Positions 63,372 to 64,000 of a stretch of 64,000 nucleotides of DNA are shown piece after piece. Every line of letters begins with the position of its first letter. Within the stretch, counting starts at the first letter, position 1. The notes under the pieces were generated by a model. The model was given only the letters and a program-made list of their open reading frames with translations, was not told the DNA's origin and ran no database searches. This DNA is from [Actinobacillus] rossii (GTDB lineage: Bacteria; Pseudomonadota; Gammaproteobacteria; Enterobacterales; Pasteurellaceae), in assembly GCA_900444965.1 (NCBI GenBank), contig UFRQ01000003.1, positions 2,418,001 through 2,482,000 of the forward strand, written 5' to 3'. A program made the position numbers and the translations under genes.

Positions 63372-63404
63372 AAAACACCGCACTTTTTATCGTGCGGTGT
63401 TTTA
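63372..63404. terminator. Bidirectional terminator between queH and the PTS permease
   Basis: AAACACCGCAC (63373-63383) and GTGCGGTGTTT (63392-63402) around TTTTTATC, followed by TATTTTTC. The stem is built on one uptake core. Confidence 0.85.
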
Positions 63405-63424
63405 TTTTTCTTTATTTCGCAGGA

Positions 63425-64000
63425 TTACGCTTTCGCTTTTTCGCGTAAACCTAATACGATGGCGACACTAAATGCTACCACAAAAGAAATAAGCATACCT
63501 ACACTGTACATTCCCCAGTCACCAGCTCGAATTGAAGCAATTCCAACAAGACCTGCTGCGCCAAGTGCGGTCGCATTTACGTTAAAAAATGCAATAAATG
63601 CGGCAGCTAAACCAGATCCAACCATGGCTGCATAGAATGGATAACGATAACGTAAGTTCACACCAAACATCGCAGGTTCAGTAATACCTAATAGCGCAGA
63701 AATTCCTGATGGAATGGCTAAACCGCGCGTTTTGCATCTTTATTTAACACCGCAACCGCTAAACAAGCCGCGCTTTGTGCAATATTCGACATTGCTGAAA
63801 TTGGGAAAATAAAGGTTGCCGCGGTGCTTGCTAATAATTGTGTTTCAATTGCAATAAAGGTTTGATGCATCCCCGTAATTACGATTGGCGCATACAATCC
63901 ACCAAATACACCTCTGCCTACAAAGCCAAGGCTGTCATATAACCAAGTCAAACCTGAACTTAATAATTCACCTGCTTCGCGACCAAATGACCCGATAATC
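63425..64000 (-). pseudogene. scrA: Sucrose-type PTS EIIBC permease, C-terminal part, frameshifted (5' end outside window)
   Basis: The frame is open from the window edge (IIGSFGREAGELLSSGLTWLYDSLGF) through EIIC spans with ITGMHQTFIAIETQLLAS and FIFPISAMSNIAQSAACLAVAVLNKDAK. It then shifts. A TTTT run on the plus strand (63730-63733, AAAA on the coding strand) has lost one base, giving RAV-stop at 63720-63718. After re-phasing, the sequence resumes TRGLAIPSGISALLGITEPAMFGVNLRYRYPFYAAMVGSG and ends VLGLREKAKA. This is the glucoside/sucrose EIIC family. With fructokinase and scrB remnants at 0.6-3 kb, sucrose is the likely substrate; trehalose or a beta-glucoside is possible. Confidence 0.78.

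Noticed and set aside
63351-63635. 94-codon plus-strand frame opposite the PTS permease
   Set aside because: It starts inside queH, crosses a terminator and is antisense to the permease.
63725-63740. Phase-variable tract in the PTS permease
   Set aside because: The run is only four bases; Haemophilus phase variation uses long repeats of one to several bases.

Overview
This window looks like a Pasteurellaceae chromosome, most like Haemophilus (an H. parainfluenzae-type relative is my best guess; the species cannot be settled from sequence alone). The base composition is AT-rich. The Haemophilus-type DNA uptake core AAGTGCGGT / ACCGCACTT recurs on both strands (about fifty copies by eye, uncounted by machine), often as inverted pairs that form terminators. 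Gene content and local order (ispB/rplU-rpmA-eamA-obgE, hfq-hflX, ptsH-ptsI-crr, yccF-yccS, rne/rluC) fit that family. Almost everything is core housekeeping sequence. I see no CRISPR array, prophage, toxin-antitoxin pair, defence island or integrative element.

Layout. 0-3 kb: 3' end of tyrS, then a broken fructokinase gene and a broken sucrose-6-phosphate hydrolase gene (scrB). 3-12.6 kb: purA, metG, mrp, rne, rluC and a small exported-protein gene coupled to rluC. 12.7-16.2 kb: grxD, a lemA-TPM-TPM membrane cluster and ompA. 16.8-22.3 kb: ydiJ, trhP, and htpX split by an amber codon. 22.5-28.2 kb: tRNA-Ser(UGA), yccA, tusE, acyP, yccT-like, mgsA, yccF, yccS. 28.2-34.5 kb: ybaB-recR-TorD-like gene, the general PTS operon ptsH-ptsI-crr, rsgA, orn. 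34.5-41.8 kb: tRNA-Gly(GCC), then tsaE-amiB-mutL-miaA-hfq-hflX. 41.8-48 kb: tyrR, ycjF, fumC, a chalcone-isomerase-like exported protein, ycfP, rimK, grxA. 48-56.8 kb: plsB-xerD, lysC, serC-hisC-aroA. 56.9-58.5 kb: tmaR (yeeX), then a complete 1,201-bp IS481-family element with 26-bp inverted ends and a 7-bp target duplication. 58.5-63.4 kb: rplU-rpmA, eamA-obgE, ispB, queH. The right edge holds the 3' part of a frameshifted sucrose-type PTS permease.

The clearest biological story is loss of sucrose use. Fructokinase, hydrolase and PTS permease are all disrupted, by a 13-nt deletion, three single-base losses and a nonsense codon, although the permease lies 60 kb from the other two. A second theme is carbon-catabolite wiring. 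CRP-like 16-mers lie about 60 bp upstream of the inferred starts of ptsH, tmaR and fumC. TmaR in E. coli controls localisation of PTS Enzyme I, so a shared CRP input would be of interest. Other points worth a second look are the nonsense codon in htpX, an amiB with four LysM domains, and structured leaders upstream of rne and rplU. I did not find a convincing new biological system here.
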